A stretch of 64,000 nt of DNA from Xylocopa sonorina (GCF_050948175.1 NW_027490239.1:496001-560000); one strand, 5' to 3'; shown: positions 24,706 to 38,019, counted from the first letter of the stretch. Notes: generated by a model not told the origin, from the letters alone. Made by a program: numbers and translations.

Positions 24706-25508
24706 TGTGACGTGGTGACGTCACAAGGCTCGCTCCCCCCTCCCTGCTTCGGTTAGACTAGCTCGCAGATCACCACCCACGCGAGAAGCGCGACACGGAC
24801 CATCGCGATAGCTGTATTTGCGAGGAGCGTGAAATACACGATGGTAGAACCTTCCACCCTCCCCCCTTCTTTTCTCTCTCTCCGTTCTACGGATTAGACT
24901 GGCGAGCTGATGGAAGAAGCGACCCACAAGACGCCTTTTCGGCGGATAAGAAGACCGCAGGTTCGCGGAAGGGCTGTGCGCCGAAGTAGCGTGACGGGCT
25001 CGACGGTGGAGGAGTCGGGGAGTGAGCAAGAAGAGACCGAAGCCCGAAGTCCGAAGGATACGATCCAGAGCCCTGCAACGATAAGACTGCTGCCATAGTT
25101 CATGGAGACGAACAGGATGGTTCTCGGGTGTGAGAAGGACCTCCACCCCTCCCCTGAGCCCATGGAGAGGAAAACTCAAGATGTGCAGCGGAATTGCAGG
25201 TGAGTCATGGAAAGCGCGGCGCGCGACACGCGTCGCAGTTCAAATAATCCAGAGGACCCCCTCTAGACACACCAGAGGGGGCGATCAGGGAAGATCGCCG
25301 AAATCCACCGATCGATGCCCCGAACAATACCGAAGCGTATGACCCTACCCCACCAAGGAGCCCTAAGGAGGATCTAAGGGGATCCGAAGACCCCCAGCAA
25401 ACCTATATAATGAGCTAGCCAGCACGAAGACAGCCTCTTATTCTTCTCAACGACTTAGCGACTACTTAGCGAGCAACCGAGCAAGCGATTATACGGAGCG
25501 ATTCGGAG

Positions 25509-25542
<34 letters not shown>

Positions 25543-26040
25543 GGTAGACGGACTGAACGAGATCCATACTTGTTGGAAACGAGAACGTGAGTCCTTATGC
25601 GCTAAAGCGTCCCACTTGTTCCCTGCCGCAATTGTGATATCGCGTATTGTAATTTGTATTGTATAACGGGTGGTGATCTCCGGTCATTCGCGTCGAGGCA
25701 CTCTAGAAAGAAGCCGTGAGTTCAGTATCCCGCGACCCTAATTTGCGCACTCGGCTAGAAGCAGTCGAGCGAAAGAGTATTTCGAAATTTCGAGGGTTTC
25801 CCCGGGTTGCGTGGTTTACTAGTTTTTGCTACTTCTTGAGTAGCTGGCGCCCAGAAAGTCCCAGCCTCGCAGCTTCGAAGTACTCGCTGGATAGGAAATT
25901 TATTGTTCTGTACTTCGCGTTGCCGAATCAGGCGGATATTCTGTACCCCGATATAACCCCGGATTAAACTTCTGGATACCCCGTTATTATTGGTTCCATA
26001 TACCCTTTTCTTGCGGATTGTAACGGGAAAAACCGTCACA
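24706..26040 (+). mobile_element. Solo LTR, family 1, complete, GTAC target duplication
   Basis: It starts TGTGACG and ends CCGTCACA (perfect 7-bp terminal inverted repeat TGTGACG). It is 1,335 bp and flanked by GTAC at 24,702-24,705 and 26,041-26,044. No internal retrotransposon region is present, so the internal part and one LTR were lost by recombination. The unoccupied paralogous site is GTAC at 1,495-1,498 in the first duplicate. A (GA)n tract (about 25,509-25,545) lies inside. Terminal sequence and 4-bp duplication fit a Gypsy-type element, but no internal part is present here to prove it. Confidence 0.95.
25404..25410 (+). promoter_or_regulatory. LTR TATA box
   Basis: TATATAA lies in the middle of the LTR, about 190 bp upstream of the conserved GCGCTAAAGCG hairpin. 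The minus-strand copy has TATATAG at 38,737-38,743 in the same position. It is a likely U3 promoter. Confidence 0.55.
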
Positions 26041-26233
26041 GTACATAATTACACATGACTGCATAAAAAGGATATCATATACTTTTATAATCAATGCGAT
26101 ATAAGAATATAAAACGAAAGACTATCCACTCCCATCAAGTCACATTTAATATATTATTGTTTAACAAGGTGATTTAATGTTGTTTCAAATAGGCGTGCAG
26201 AACTAGCTCGTACTTCTGTCAATGTAATTTCAT

Positions 26234-26763
26234 TCGAAAAATACAAAGGATAAGAGGAAATATTCTCCAATATATAACATATATAAATCAACGGATGCAA
26301 GAGAGAACACTCGATCTCGGTGTAACGAAACCGGGGCGTCATCCTGCAATAATCGTATAACGCCTGTTCCGAGATGGTGTAGAGAGGGAATGTGGAGGGT
26401 GAAAAGCATAAAATAACAACAATGTAACTAAAGAGAAAGAGAAAGAAAATATGTGGAAACATTGCATTTATTAAGCGGAAATCCTAGAAATATCAAACAA
26501 CAGATTATATACCATACTGTAAGGGTAAGGTACAACGAAATAGATGATATAGTGAGAGAAACTAATAAAATCGGGAAACTTAAAAAGAAAATAATAATTT
26601 AGATTGAGCGAATCAATATCACTGATCCCGGCAAGCTTAATGGAAAACGCATAACGATGAATCGGTTAGAGTATAAGATAGATGTTGGTCGCGGTTTGAG
26701 GGGCCCTAGGAATCCTTTGCCCGCATCAGGGCAGGCTGTAAGATGGTGGAGGACCTGCCCTCC
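26234..26763 (+). mobile_element. LINE 5' fragment, second copy
   Basis: It matches about 5,568-6,080, including AGAACACTCGATCTCGG and GCCCGCATCAGGGCAGG, then breaks into satellite at about 26,764. An antisense frame is open in both copies, but I see no reason to call it a gene. Confidence 0.8.
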
Positions 26764-29371
26764 TGTTGCTTGGATCTATAGAATTCACATTCTATTGTAG
26801 AATAGAAGCAGATAATTATAATACTTTTCATAGAAGATTACAGCTTACTTAATTCGAAAGGTTGAAATTAGATGAGTCATGGCATTGTATAATGCATTAG
26901 TACTCTATTGTCTCGACATGTAGACACTACGAAGGGCAATCCTGTTGCATGGAGCTGTAGAATTTACATTCTTATGAAGTTTTAAAGCAGATAAGCATAG
27001 AGCTATGCATAAGAGATCACTGCATTCTTACTTTGAAACGTTGAAATGAGATGCGACATCGAGCTGCATGAAGTATTATAAATGTCTTGCTTGGACACGT
27101 AGAGATCTGGAAACGATATTCCGTTGCAAGTAAGTATAGAATTCACATCCTTCTAAGGTCTAGATGCAAACAAATGTAACATATTGCATAGAACATAGCA
27201 ATTTACCATGAATCATTGAAATGACTTGCGACATCGCGTTGAATGAAGCAATAGAACTCCATTGCTCCGATAAGTAAACAACCGGAAACGCTATATCCTA
27301 GCAAGGACGTGTGACATCTACATTCCTTTGAAGTGTAGACGAGGTATACATAACACTTCACAATGAATTTTATATCTTATCATGAAACACAGAAATGAGA
27401 CGCGATATCGCGTATAAAGAAGCATTAGAACTCCATTGCTTCGATATGTAGACATCTGGAAACACTATTTCCTAGCAAGGACGTTTGATATTTACATTTC
27501 ATTGAATTGTGGACGAGGTGTGCATAACACTCCGCGATGAATATTATATCTTATCATGAAACATAGAAATGAGATGGGATATCGCGTTCTAAGAAGCATT
27601 ATAATTATATTGCTTCGGGTCTTAGATATCTGGAAACACATTTCCTAGCAAGGAAGTGTTGCATTTACATTCTTTCGCAGTGTAGACGAGGCATATATAA
27701 TACTACGCAATGGATCTTATATCTTATCATGAAGCACAGAACTGCGATGCGATATCGCGTATTAAGAAGCATTAAAACCCTATTGCTTCGATACGTAGAT
27801 ATCTGGAAACGCTATTTCCTAGCTAGGAAGTATGACATTTACGTTCTTTTCAAGTGTAGACGAGTTGTACGTAATACTTCGCAAAGAATGTTATATCTTA
27901 TTATGAAACATGTAAATGAGATGCGATATCGCGTTATACGATGCATTGGAACTCTATTGCTTCGACACGTGGACTTCTGGAAACGCATTTCCTAGCAAGG
28001 AAGTGTGGCATTTACATTCTTTAGACGTGTAGACGAGGTATACATAACACTTCGCAATGAATATTATATCTTATCTTGAAACATAGAAAAGAGATGCGAT
28101 ATCCCGTTTAAAGAAGCATTAGAACTCTTTGGCTTCGATACGTAGACATGTGGAAACGCTATTTTCTAGCAAGGAAGTGCGGCATTTACATTCTTTTGAA
28201 GAGCAGACGATGTACACATAACACTTCGCAATAAATAATATATCTTAGCATGAAACTTACAAATGAGATGCGATATCGCGTTTTAAGAATCATTAGAACT
28301 CTGTTGCTTCGATACGTAGACATTTGGAAACGCTATTTCCTAGAAAGGAAGTGTGGAATTTAATTTGTTTTAAAGTCTAGACGAGGTATACATAACACTT
28401 CGCAATGAATATTATATCTTATCATGCAACATAGAACTGAAGTGCAATATCGCGTTTTAAGAAGCATTAGAACTCTATTGCTTCGATACGTAGACATCTG
28501 GAAACACATTTCCTAGCAAGGAAGTGTGGCATTTACATTCTGTTGAAGTGTAGATATCTTATCACGAAACATAGAAATGAGATGCTATATCGCGATTTTA
28601 GAAGCATTGCAACTCTATTGCTTCGATACGTAGACATCTGCAATCGCTACTTCCTAGCAAGGAAGTGTCGCATTTACATTCTATTGAAAGGAATACGAGG
28701 TATACATGACACTCCGCAAGGAATATTATATCTTATCAGGAAACATAGAAATGAGATGCGATATCGCGTTTTAAGAAGCATCAGAACCCAATTGCTACCA
28801 TACGTAGTCATCTGCAGACGCTGTTTCCTAGCAAGGAAGTGTCGCATTTACATTCTTTTGAAGTGTATGCGAGTTATACATGACACTTCGCAATGAATAT
28901 TATATCTTATCATGAAACATAGGAATGATATGCGATATTGCGATTTAACAAGCATTAGAACTCTGTTGCTTCGATACGAAGACATCTGCCAACGCTACTT
29001 CCTAGCAAGGAAGTGTCGCATTCACATTCTTTTGAAGTGAATACGAGGTATACATAACAATCCACAATGAATTTTATATCTTATCATGAAACATAGGAAT
29101 GATATGCGATATCGCGATTTAGCAAGCATCAGAACTCTGTTGCTTCGATACGAAGACATCTGCCAACGCTACTTCCTAGCAAGGAAGTGTCGCATTTACA
29201 TTCTTTTCAAGTGTAGACAAGGTATACATAACACTTCGCAATGAATATTATCTTTATTGCTTCGATACGTAGACATCTGCAAACGCTATTTCCTAGCAAG
29301 GAAGTGTCGCATTTACATTCCTTTGTGGTGAATACGATGTGTACATAACACTACGCAATGAATATTATATA
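26764..29371 (-). repeat. 174-bp satellite array, minus orientation, left part
   Basis: The first monomers (26,764-27,250) are diverged, then homogeneity rises to the right. Each unit carries GCGATATCGC, TTCCTAGCAAGGAA and ATACGTAGACATCTG. A partial monomer with an internal deletion lies at about 29,245-29,255. Confidence 0.95.
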
Positions 29372-29963
29372 TGGGGGGAGAGGGGTGTAGAGTATTAAGA
29401 TGAACCACAAGTTCCTGCGATAGATTTATTTGATGTTTCGGATTCTCTCCTCCAACCCTATATCTGTAACTCGTAACTTGTCGACTGTCGAATCACGAAA
29501 ATTGAATGTCTGCCCATTTTTACTTTTGCTTTTAAGCATTTTGTTACACCCGTGTGTTTCGGTGATTGGCCACCGTACATATTCTGGTAAGCCAATCACC
29601 TTACCTGTTTGTGGGTGCCGCCCTTCTTCTTGCTTAAGAAGGGCGACACGGACGTTGGCGGGGGAATTGTTGCTAAATATTTATTTTCAGTAATGTAGCG
29701 GGATTTCCCGAGGTTCGCTTACCTGGGGCCTAACGATCATGGCCATATGGGCCGCTGGGCCCAGGTCCCCGGTAATCCTCGGTTTATGGCGTTATGGACG
29801 TGCTATCGAGGACGTTGACTAAAATTTATTTTTCTATTACTTAAAAAATATTAAAAGCTAAAATGTTTCCTCAAAGGTAGCTTATTTATCCTGCACACCA
29901 TAAACCGTACTGGCTATTTCTACAGCCAATATTTCTTTATTGTTACTGCTGCCAGCCGCTACA
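29372..29963. mobile_element. Solo-LTR-like insertion in satellite, TATA target duplication
   Basis: A 592-bp unit starting TGGGGGG and ending CTACA (TG...CA), flanked by TATA at 29,368-29,371 and 29,964-29,967. Cutting it out restores the local monomer phrase ATTATATACTATCATGAAAC, which also occurs at about 31,005. The sequence differs from the other LTRs here, so this is a third family. The open frame inside looks fortuitous. Confidence 0.7.
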
Positions 29964-32900
29964 TATACTATCATGAAACATAGAAATGAGAAACGATGTA
30001 GCGTTTTGAGAAGCATTAGAGCACTAATGCTACGATACGTAGACATCTGCAAACGCTATTTCCTAGCAAGGAAATGTCGCATTTACATTCTTTTCAAAGT
30101 AATACGAGGTATACATGACACTTCGCAATGAATATTATATCTTATCGTGAAACGTAGATATAAGATGCGATATGACGATTCAAGAAGCATTAGAACTCTA
30201 TTGCTTCGATACGTAGACATCTGCAAACACTATTTCCTAGCAAGGAACTGTCGCATTCACATTCATTTGAAGTGTACGCGAGGTATACATGACCCTTCGC
30301 AATGAATATTATATATTATCATGAAACATAGATATGAGATGCGATATCGCAAATTAGCAAGCTTTAGAAATCGATTGCTTCTATACGTAGACATCTGCAA
30401 ACCCTATTTCCTAGCAAGGAAGTGTCGCATTTACATTCATTTGAATTATAGAGGAGATATACATAACACTGCACAATGAATACTACATCTTATCATGAAA
30501 CATAGAAATGAGATGCGATATGACGATTTAAGAAGCATTAGAATTCTATTGCTTCGATACGTAGACATCTGCAAACGCTATTTCCTGGCAAGGAAGTGTC
30601 GCGTTTACATTCCTTTGAATTGAATACGACGTATACATAACACTCCACAATGAATATTATGTCTTACCATGAAACATTGAAATGAGATGCAATATGGCGA
30701 TTTAGGAAGCATTAGAACACTATTGCTTCGATACGTAGACATCTGCAAACGCTATTTCTACGCAAGGAAGTGTCGCATTTACATTCTTTTGAAGTGAATA
30801 CGATGTATACATAACACTGCACAATGAATATTATATCTCATCATGAAACATTGAAATGAGATGCGATATCGCGATTTATGAAGCTTTAGAACTCTATTGC
30901 ATCGATACGTAGATATCTGCAAACACTATTTCCTGGCAAGGAAGTGTCGCATTTACATTCTTTTGAAATGAATACGAGGTATACATAACACTCCACAATG
31001 AATATTATATACTATCATGAAACATAGAAATGAGAAACGATGTCGCGTTTTGAGAAGCATTAGAGCACTAATCCTACGATACGTAGACATCTGCAAACGC
31101 TATTTCCTAGCAAGGAAGTGTCGCATTTACATTCTTTTGAAGTGAATACGGGGTATACATAACACTGCACAGTGAATAATATATCTTATCATGAAAGATA
31201 GAAATGAGAAGCGATATCGCGATTTAAGAAGCATTAGATCCCTATTGCTTTGATACGTAGACATCTGCAAACGCTACTTCCTAGGAAGGAAGTGTAGCAT
31301 TTACATTCTTTTGAAAGGAATACAAGGTATACATGACACGTCGCAATGAATATTATATCTTATCTTGAAACATAGAAATGAGATGCGATATGGCGATATA
31401 AGAAGCACTAGAATTCTATTGCTTCCATACGTAGACATCTGCAAAGCAAGGAAGTGTCGCATTTACATTCCTTTGAAGTGAATACGAGGTATACATATCA
31501 CTTCGCAATGAATATTATATCTTATCATGTAACATAGAAGTGTGATGCGATATCACGTTTTAAGAAGCATTAGAAATCTATTGCTACGATACGTAGACAT
31601 CTGCAAACGATACTTCCTAGCGAGAGAGTGTCGCATTTACATTCTTTTGAAGTGAATACGAGTTATACATATCACTTCACAATGAATATTATACCTTATC
31701 TTGAAGCACAGGAATGAGATGTGATATCTCGTTTTAAGAAGCATTAAAACTCAATTGCTTCCATACGTAGACGTCTGCAAACACTATTTAGAAGCAGGGA
31801 AGTGTCGCATTTACATTCTTTTGAAGTGAATACGAGGTATACATGACACTTCGCAATGAATATTATACCTTATCATGAAACATGGAATTGATATGCGATA
31901 GAGCGTTTTAAGAAACATCAGAACTTTATTGCTTCGATACGTAGACATTTGCAAACGCTATTTTCTAGCCAGGAAGTGTCGCATTTATATTCTTTTAAAG
32001 TGAATACGAGATATACATAACACTGCACAATGAATATTATATCTTATCATAAAACACAGAAATGAGTTGCGATATGGCGATTTAAGAAGCATTAGAGCTC
32101 TATTGCTTCGATACGTAGACATCTGCAAACGCTACTTCCTAGCAAGGAAGTGTCGCAATAACCTTCTCTTGAAAGGAATACGAGGTATACATGACACTTC
32201 GCAATGAATATTATATCTTATCATGAAATATTGAAATGGGATGAGATATGGCGATTTAAGAAGCACTAGAACTCTATTGCTTCGATACGTAGACATCTGC
32301 TAACGCTACTTCCTAACAAGGGAGTGTCGCATTTACATTCTTTTGAAAGGAATACGAGGTATACATAGCACTTCGCAGTGAATATTATATCTTATCAAGA
32401 AACGTAGATAAGAAATGCGATATGACGATTTAAGAAGCATTACATCTCTATTGCTTCGATACTTAGACATCTGCAAACGCTACTTCCTAGCAAGGAAGTG
32501 TCGCATGTACATTCAATTAAAGTGTATGGGAGGTATACATGACACTTTGCAATGAATATTATATATTGTCATGAAACATAGAAATGAGAAGCGATATCGC
32601 GTTTTGAGAAGCATTAGAACCCTAATGCCACGATACGTAGACATCTGCAAACGCTACTTCCAAGCAAGGAAGTGTCGCATGTACATTCAATTAAAGTGTA
32701 TGCGAGGTATACGTGACACTTCGCAATGAATATTATATATTATCATGAGACATATAAATTAGATGCGATATGGCGTTTTAAGAAACACTAGAACTCTATT
32801 GCTACGATACGTGGACATCTGGAAGCGCTATTTCCTAGCAAGGAAGTGTCGCATTTACATACTTTTGAAGTGAATACGAGGTATTCATAACACTGCACAA

Positions 32901-33416
32901 TGAATATTATATCTCATCATGAAAAATTGAAATGAGATGCGATATCGCGATTTATGAAGCTTTAGAACTCTATTGCATCGATACGTAGATATCTGCAAAC
33001 ACTATTTCCTGGCAAGGAAGTGTCGCATTTACATTCTTTTGAAATGAATACGAGGTATACATAACACTCCACAATGAATATTATATACTATCATGAAACA
33101 TAGAAATGAGAAACGATGTCGCGTTTTGAGAAGCATTAGAGCACTAATCCTACGATACGTAGACATCTGCAAACGCTATTTCCTAGGAAGGAAGTGTCGC
33201 ATTTACATTCTTTTGAAGTGAACACGAGGTATACATAACACTGCACAGTGAATATTATATCTTATCTTGAAATATAGAAATGAGATGCGATATGGCGATT
33301 TAAGAAGCACTAGAACTCTATTGCTTCGATACGTAGACATCTGCAAAGCAAGGATGTGTCGCATTTACATTCTTTTGAGGTGAATACGAGTTATACATAT
33401 CACTTCACAATGAATA
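29964..33416 (-). repeat. 174-bp satellite array with ~1 kb and ~2 kb higher-order repeats
   Basis: A distinctive monomer reading GAGAAACGATGT with GAGCACTAAT recurs at about 29,968, 31,012 and 33,088. The first interval is 1,044 bp (6 x 174). The second is 2,076 bp, near 12 monomers. Monomers with a shared deletion (GCAAAGCAAGG) occur at 31,441 and 33,343; their 1,902-bp spacing is 174 less than 2,076, as if one monomer was lost in the later copy. Confidence 0.9.
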
Positions 33417-36400
33417 TTGTACCTTATCATGAAACATAGGAATGAGATACCATATCGCGTTTCAAGAAGCATTAGAACTCTATCACTACGATACGTAGGC
33501 ATCAGCAAACGCTATTTCCTAGCAAGCAAGTGTCGCATTTACATTCATTTGAAGTGTAGGCGCGGAATTCATAACACTTCGGAATGCCTATTATATCTAA
33601 CCATGAAACACAGAAATGAGATGCGATATCGCCCTTTAAGAAGCATTAGAACTCTATTGCTACGATACGTAGACATCTGCAAACGATATTTCCTGGAAAG
33701 GATGTGTCGCATTTACATTCATTTGAAGTGTAGGCGGGGAATACATGACATTTCGCAATGAATATCATATCTTATCATGAAACATAGAAGTGAGATGCGA
33801 TATCACGTTTTAAGAAGCATTAGAACTCTATCCCTACGACACGTAGACATCTGCAAACGATATTTCCTTGCAAGAAAGTGTCGCATTTATATACAGTTGA
33901 AGTGTAGACGAGGAATACATAACACTTCGCAATGAATATTACATCTTATCATGCAACATAGAAGTGAGATGCGATATCACGTTTTAAGAAGCATTAGAAC
34001 TCTGTCCCTACGATACTTAGACATCTGCAAACGCTATATCCTAGCAAGGAAGTGTCGCATTTATATTCATTTGAAGTCTAGACGAGGAATACATGACACT
34101 TCGCAAATCATATTATATCTTACCATGAAACATGGAAATGAGATGCAATATCGCGTTTTAAGAAGCATTAAAAATCTATTACCACGATACGTAGACATCT
34201 GCAAACGCTATTTCCTAGAGAGGTTGTGTCGCATTCACATTCATTTAAAGTGTAGACGAGGAATACATAACACTCCGGAATGAATATTATACCTTATCAT
34301 GAAACATAGAAATGATATGCGATATCGCGTTCTAAGGAGCATTAGAACACTATCCCTACGATACGTAGACATCTGCAAACGCTATTTCCTTGCAAGGAAG
34401 TGTCGCATTTACATTCTTTTGAAGTGAATACGAGGTATACATAACACTTCGCAATGAATATTATATCTTATCATGCAACATAGAAGTGAGATGCGATATC
34501 ACGTTTTAAGAAGCATTAGAACTCTGTTCCTACGATACTGAGACATCTGCAAACGCTATATCCTAGCAAGGAAGTGTCGCATTTACATTCATTTGTGGTA
34601 TAGACGAGGAATACACGACACTTCGCAAATCATATTATATCTTACCATGAAACATGGAGATGAGATGCGATATCGCTCTTTAAGAAGCATTAGAACTCTA
34701 TTGCTTCGATACGTAGACATCTGCAAACGCTATTTCCTTGCAAGGAAGTGTCCCATTTACATTCTTTTGTAGTGAATACGAGGTATACATAACGCTTCGC
34801 AATGAATATTACATCTTATCATGCAGCATAGAAGTGAGATGCGATATCACGTTTTAAGAAGCATTAGAACTCTATTGCTACGATACGTAGACATCTGCAA
34901 ACGATATTTCCTGGAAAGGATGTGACGCATTTACATTCATTTGAAGTGAATACGAGGTATACATAATACTTCGCAATGAATATTATATCTTATCATGCAA
35001 CATAGAAGTGAGATGCGATATCACGTTTTAAGAAGCATTAGAACTCTGTCCCTACGATACTTAGACATCTGCAAACGCTATATCCTAGCAAGGAAGTGTC
35101 GCATTTATATTCATTTGGAGTCTAGACGAGGAATACATGACACTTCGCAAATCATATTATATCTTACCATGAAACATGGAAATGAGATGCAATATCGCGT
35201 TTTAAGAAGCATTAAAAATCTATTACCACGATACGTAGACATCTGCAAACGCTATTTCCTAGCGAGGTTGTGTCGCATTCACATTCATTTAAAGTGTAGA
35301 CGAGGAATACATAACACTTCGGAATGAATATTATACCTTATCATGAAACATAGAAATGATATGCGATATCGCGTTTTAAGAAGCATTAGAACTCTATCCC
35401 TACGATACGTAGACATCTGCAAACGCTATTTCCTAGCAAGGAAGTGTCGCATTTACATTCATTTGAGGTGTAGACGAGGAATACACGACACTTCGCAAAT
35501 CATATTATATCTTACCATGAAACATGGAAATGAGATCCGATATCGCGTTTTAAGAAGCATTAGAAATCTATTGCTACGATACGTAGACATCTGCAAACGC
35601 TATTTCCTAGCGAGGAAGTATCGCATTCACATTCATTTAAAGTGTAGACGAGGAATACATAACACCTCGCAATGAATATTATTCCTTATCATGAAACATA
35701 GAAATGATATGCGATATCGCGTTTTAAGAAGCATTAGAACTCTATTGCTTCGAGACGTAGACATCTGCAAACGCTATTTCCTAGCAAGGAAGTGTCGCAT
35801 TTACATTCATTTGAGGTGTAGACGAGGAATACACGACACTTCGCAAATCATATTATATCTTACCATGAAACATGGAAATGAGATCCGATATCGCGTTTTA
35901 AGAAGCATTAGAAATCTATTGCTACGATACGTAGACATCTGCAAACGCTATTTCCTAGCGAGGAAGTATCACATTCACATTCATTTAAAGTGTAGACGAG
36001 GAATACATAACACTTCGCAATGAATATTATTCCTTATCATGAAACATAGAAATGATATGCGATATCGCGTTTTAAGAAGCATTAGAACTCTATTGCTTCG
36101 AGACGTAGACATATGCAGACGCTATTTCCTAGCAAGGAAGTGACGCATTTACATTCATTTGAAGTGTAGACGAGGAATACATGACACTTCGCAAATCATA
36201 TTATATCCAACCGTGAAACATAGAAATGAGATGCGATACCGCGTTTTAAGAAGCATTAGAACTCTATCCCTACGATACGTAGACATCTGCAAACGATATT
36301 TCCTAGGAAGGAAGTGTCGCATTTACATTCATTTGAAGTGTAGACGGGGAATACATAACACTTCGCAATGAATATTACATCCTATCATGAAACATAGAAG

Positions 36401-38019
36401 TGAGATGCGATATTACGTTTTAAGAAGCATTAGAACTCTATCCCCACGATACGTAGACATCTGCAATCGCTATTTCTTAGCAAGGAAGTGTCGCATTTAC
36501 ATTCATTTGAAGCGTAGACGAGGAATACATGACATTTCGCAATGAATATCATATCTTATCATGAAACATAGAAGTGAGATGCGATATCACGTTTTAAGAA
36601 GCATTAGAACTCTATCCCTACGATACGTAGACATCTGCAAACAATATTTCCTTGCAAGAAAGTGTCGCATTTACATTCATTTGAAGCGTAGACGAGGAGT
36701 ACATAACACTTCACAATGAATATTACATCTTATCATGAAACATGGAAGTGAGATGCGATATTACGTTTTAAGAAGCATTAGAACTCTATTGCTCCGATAC
36801 GTAGACATCTGCAAACGCTATTTCCTAGCAAGGAAGTGTCGCATTTACATTCATTTGAAGTGTTGGCGAGGCATTCATAACAATTCGGATTGCATATTAT
36901 ATCTAACCATGAAACATAGAAATGAGATGCGATATCGCGCTTTAGGAAGCATTAGAACTCTATTGCTACGATACGTAGACATCTGCAAACGATATTTCCT
37001 GGAAAGGATGTGTCGCATTTACATTCATTTGAAGTGTAGGCGGGGAATACATGACATTTCGCAATGAATATCATATCTTATCATGAAACATAGTAGTGAG
37101 ATGCGATATCACGTTTTAAGGAGCATTAGAACTCTATCCCTACGATACGTAGACATCTGCAAACGATATTTCCTTGCAAGAAAGTGTCGCATTTATATAC
37201 AGTTGAAGTGTAGACGAGGAATACATAACACTTCGCAATGAATATTACATCTTATCATGAAACATAGAAATGAGATGCGATATCACGTTTTAAGAAGCAT
37301 TAGAACTCTATCCCCACGATACGTAGACATCTGCAATCGCTATTTCCTAGCAAGGAAGTGTCGCATTTACATTCATTTGAAGCGTAGACGAGGAATACAT
37401 GACATTTCGCAATGAATATCATATCTTATCATGAAACATAGAAATGAGATGCTATATCGCGTTTTAAGAAGCATTAGAAATCTATTGATACGATACGTAG
37501 ACATCTGCAAACGCTATTTCCTTGCAAGGAAGTGTCGCATTTACATTCATTTGAAGTGTAGGCGGGGAATACATAACACTTCGCAATGAATATTACATCC
37601 TATCATGAAACATAGATATGAGATGCGATATCGCGTTCTAAGGAGCATTAGAACTCTATCCCTACGATACGTAAACATCTGCAAACGCTATTTCCTAGCA
37701 AGGAAGAGTCGCATTTACATTCATTTCAAGTGTAGACGAGGAATACATAACACTTCGCAAATCATATTATATCTTACCATGAACATGGAAATGAGATGCG
37801 ATATCGCGTTTTAAGAAGCATTAGAAATCTATTGCTACGATACGTAGACATCTGCAAACGCTATTTCCTAGCCAGGAAGTATCGCATTCACATTCATTTA
37901 AAGTGTAGACGAGGAATACATAACACTTCGCAATGAATATTATTCCTTATCATGAAACATAGAAATGATATGCGATATCGCGTTTTAAGAAGCATTACAA
38001 CTCTATTGCTTCGGTACGT
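33417..38019 (-). repeat. 174-bp satellite array, most homogeneous core, dimer and trimer higher-order repeats
   Basis: A monomer variant with CGCAAATCATATTAT (usual units have CGCAATGAATATTAT) lies at 34,105, 34,627, 35,149, 35,497, 35,845, 36,193 and 37,759. The intervals are 522, 522, 348, 348, 348 and 1,566, all exact multiples of 174. The variant replaces a TGA stop, so two-monomer open frames of 110 codons repeat at 33,951, 34,995, 35,343 and 35,691. These are by-products of the 3-divisible period; there is no sign of real coding. Confidence 0.95.

Larger units (their letters stand above)
21529..26233 (+). repeat. Direct segmental duplication, copy 2
   Basis: Collinear with 45-1,858, including the TATA box (21,922-21,928) and the ACGGGCTACACGGCCGTG block (about 23,797). 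It additionally holds the RNF212-like relic, about 250 bp near 24,312-24,567 and a solo LTR. At 26,233 it joins directly to sequence matching the LINE 5' region at 5,568, skipping the interval that in copy 1 holds the HSDL2-like relic. Confidence 0.85.

Noticed and set aside
24721..25179. 152-codon minus-strand frame in the solo LTR
   Set aside because: Arginine- and serine-rich reading of a GC-rich LTR. The other complete LTR copies do not keep it as one frame.
33417..37067. Repeated 110-114-codon frames suggesting a tandem-repeat protein
   Set aside because: All are the 174-bp satellite read in its one nearly open frame. Monomers elsewhere carry stops at many positions.
26764..38019. CRISPR-like array
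   Set aside because: Repeats are contiguous 174-bp monomers without unique spacers, in a eukaryotic context.
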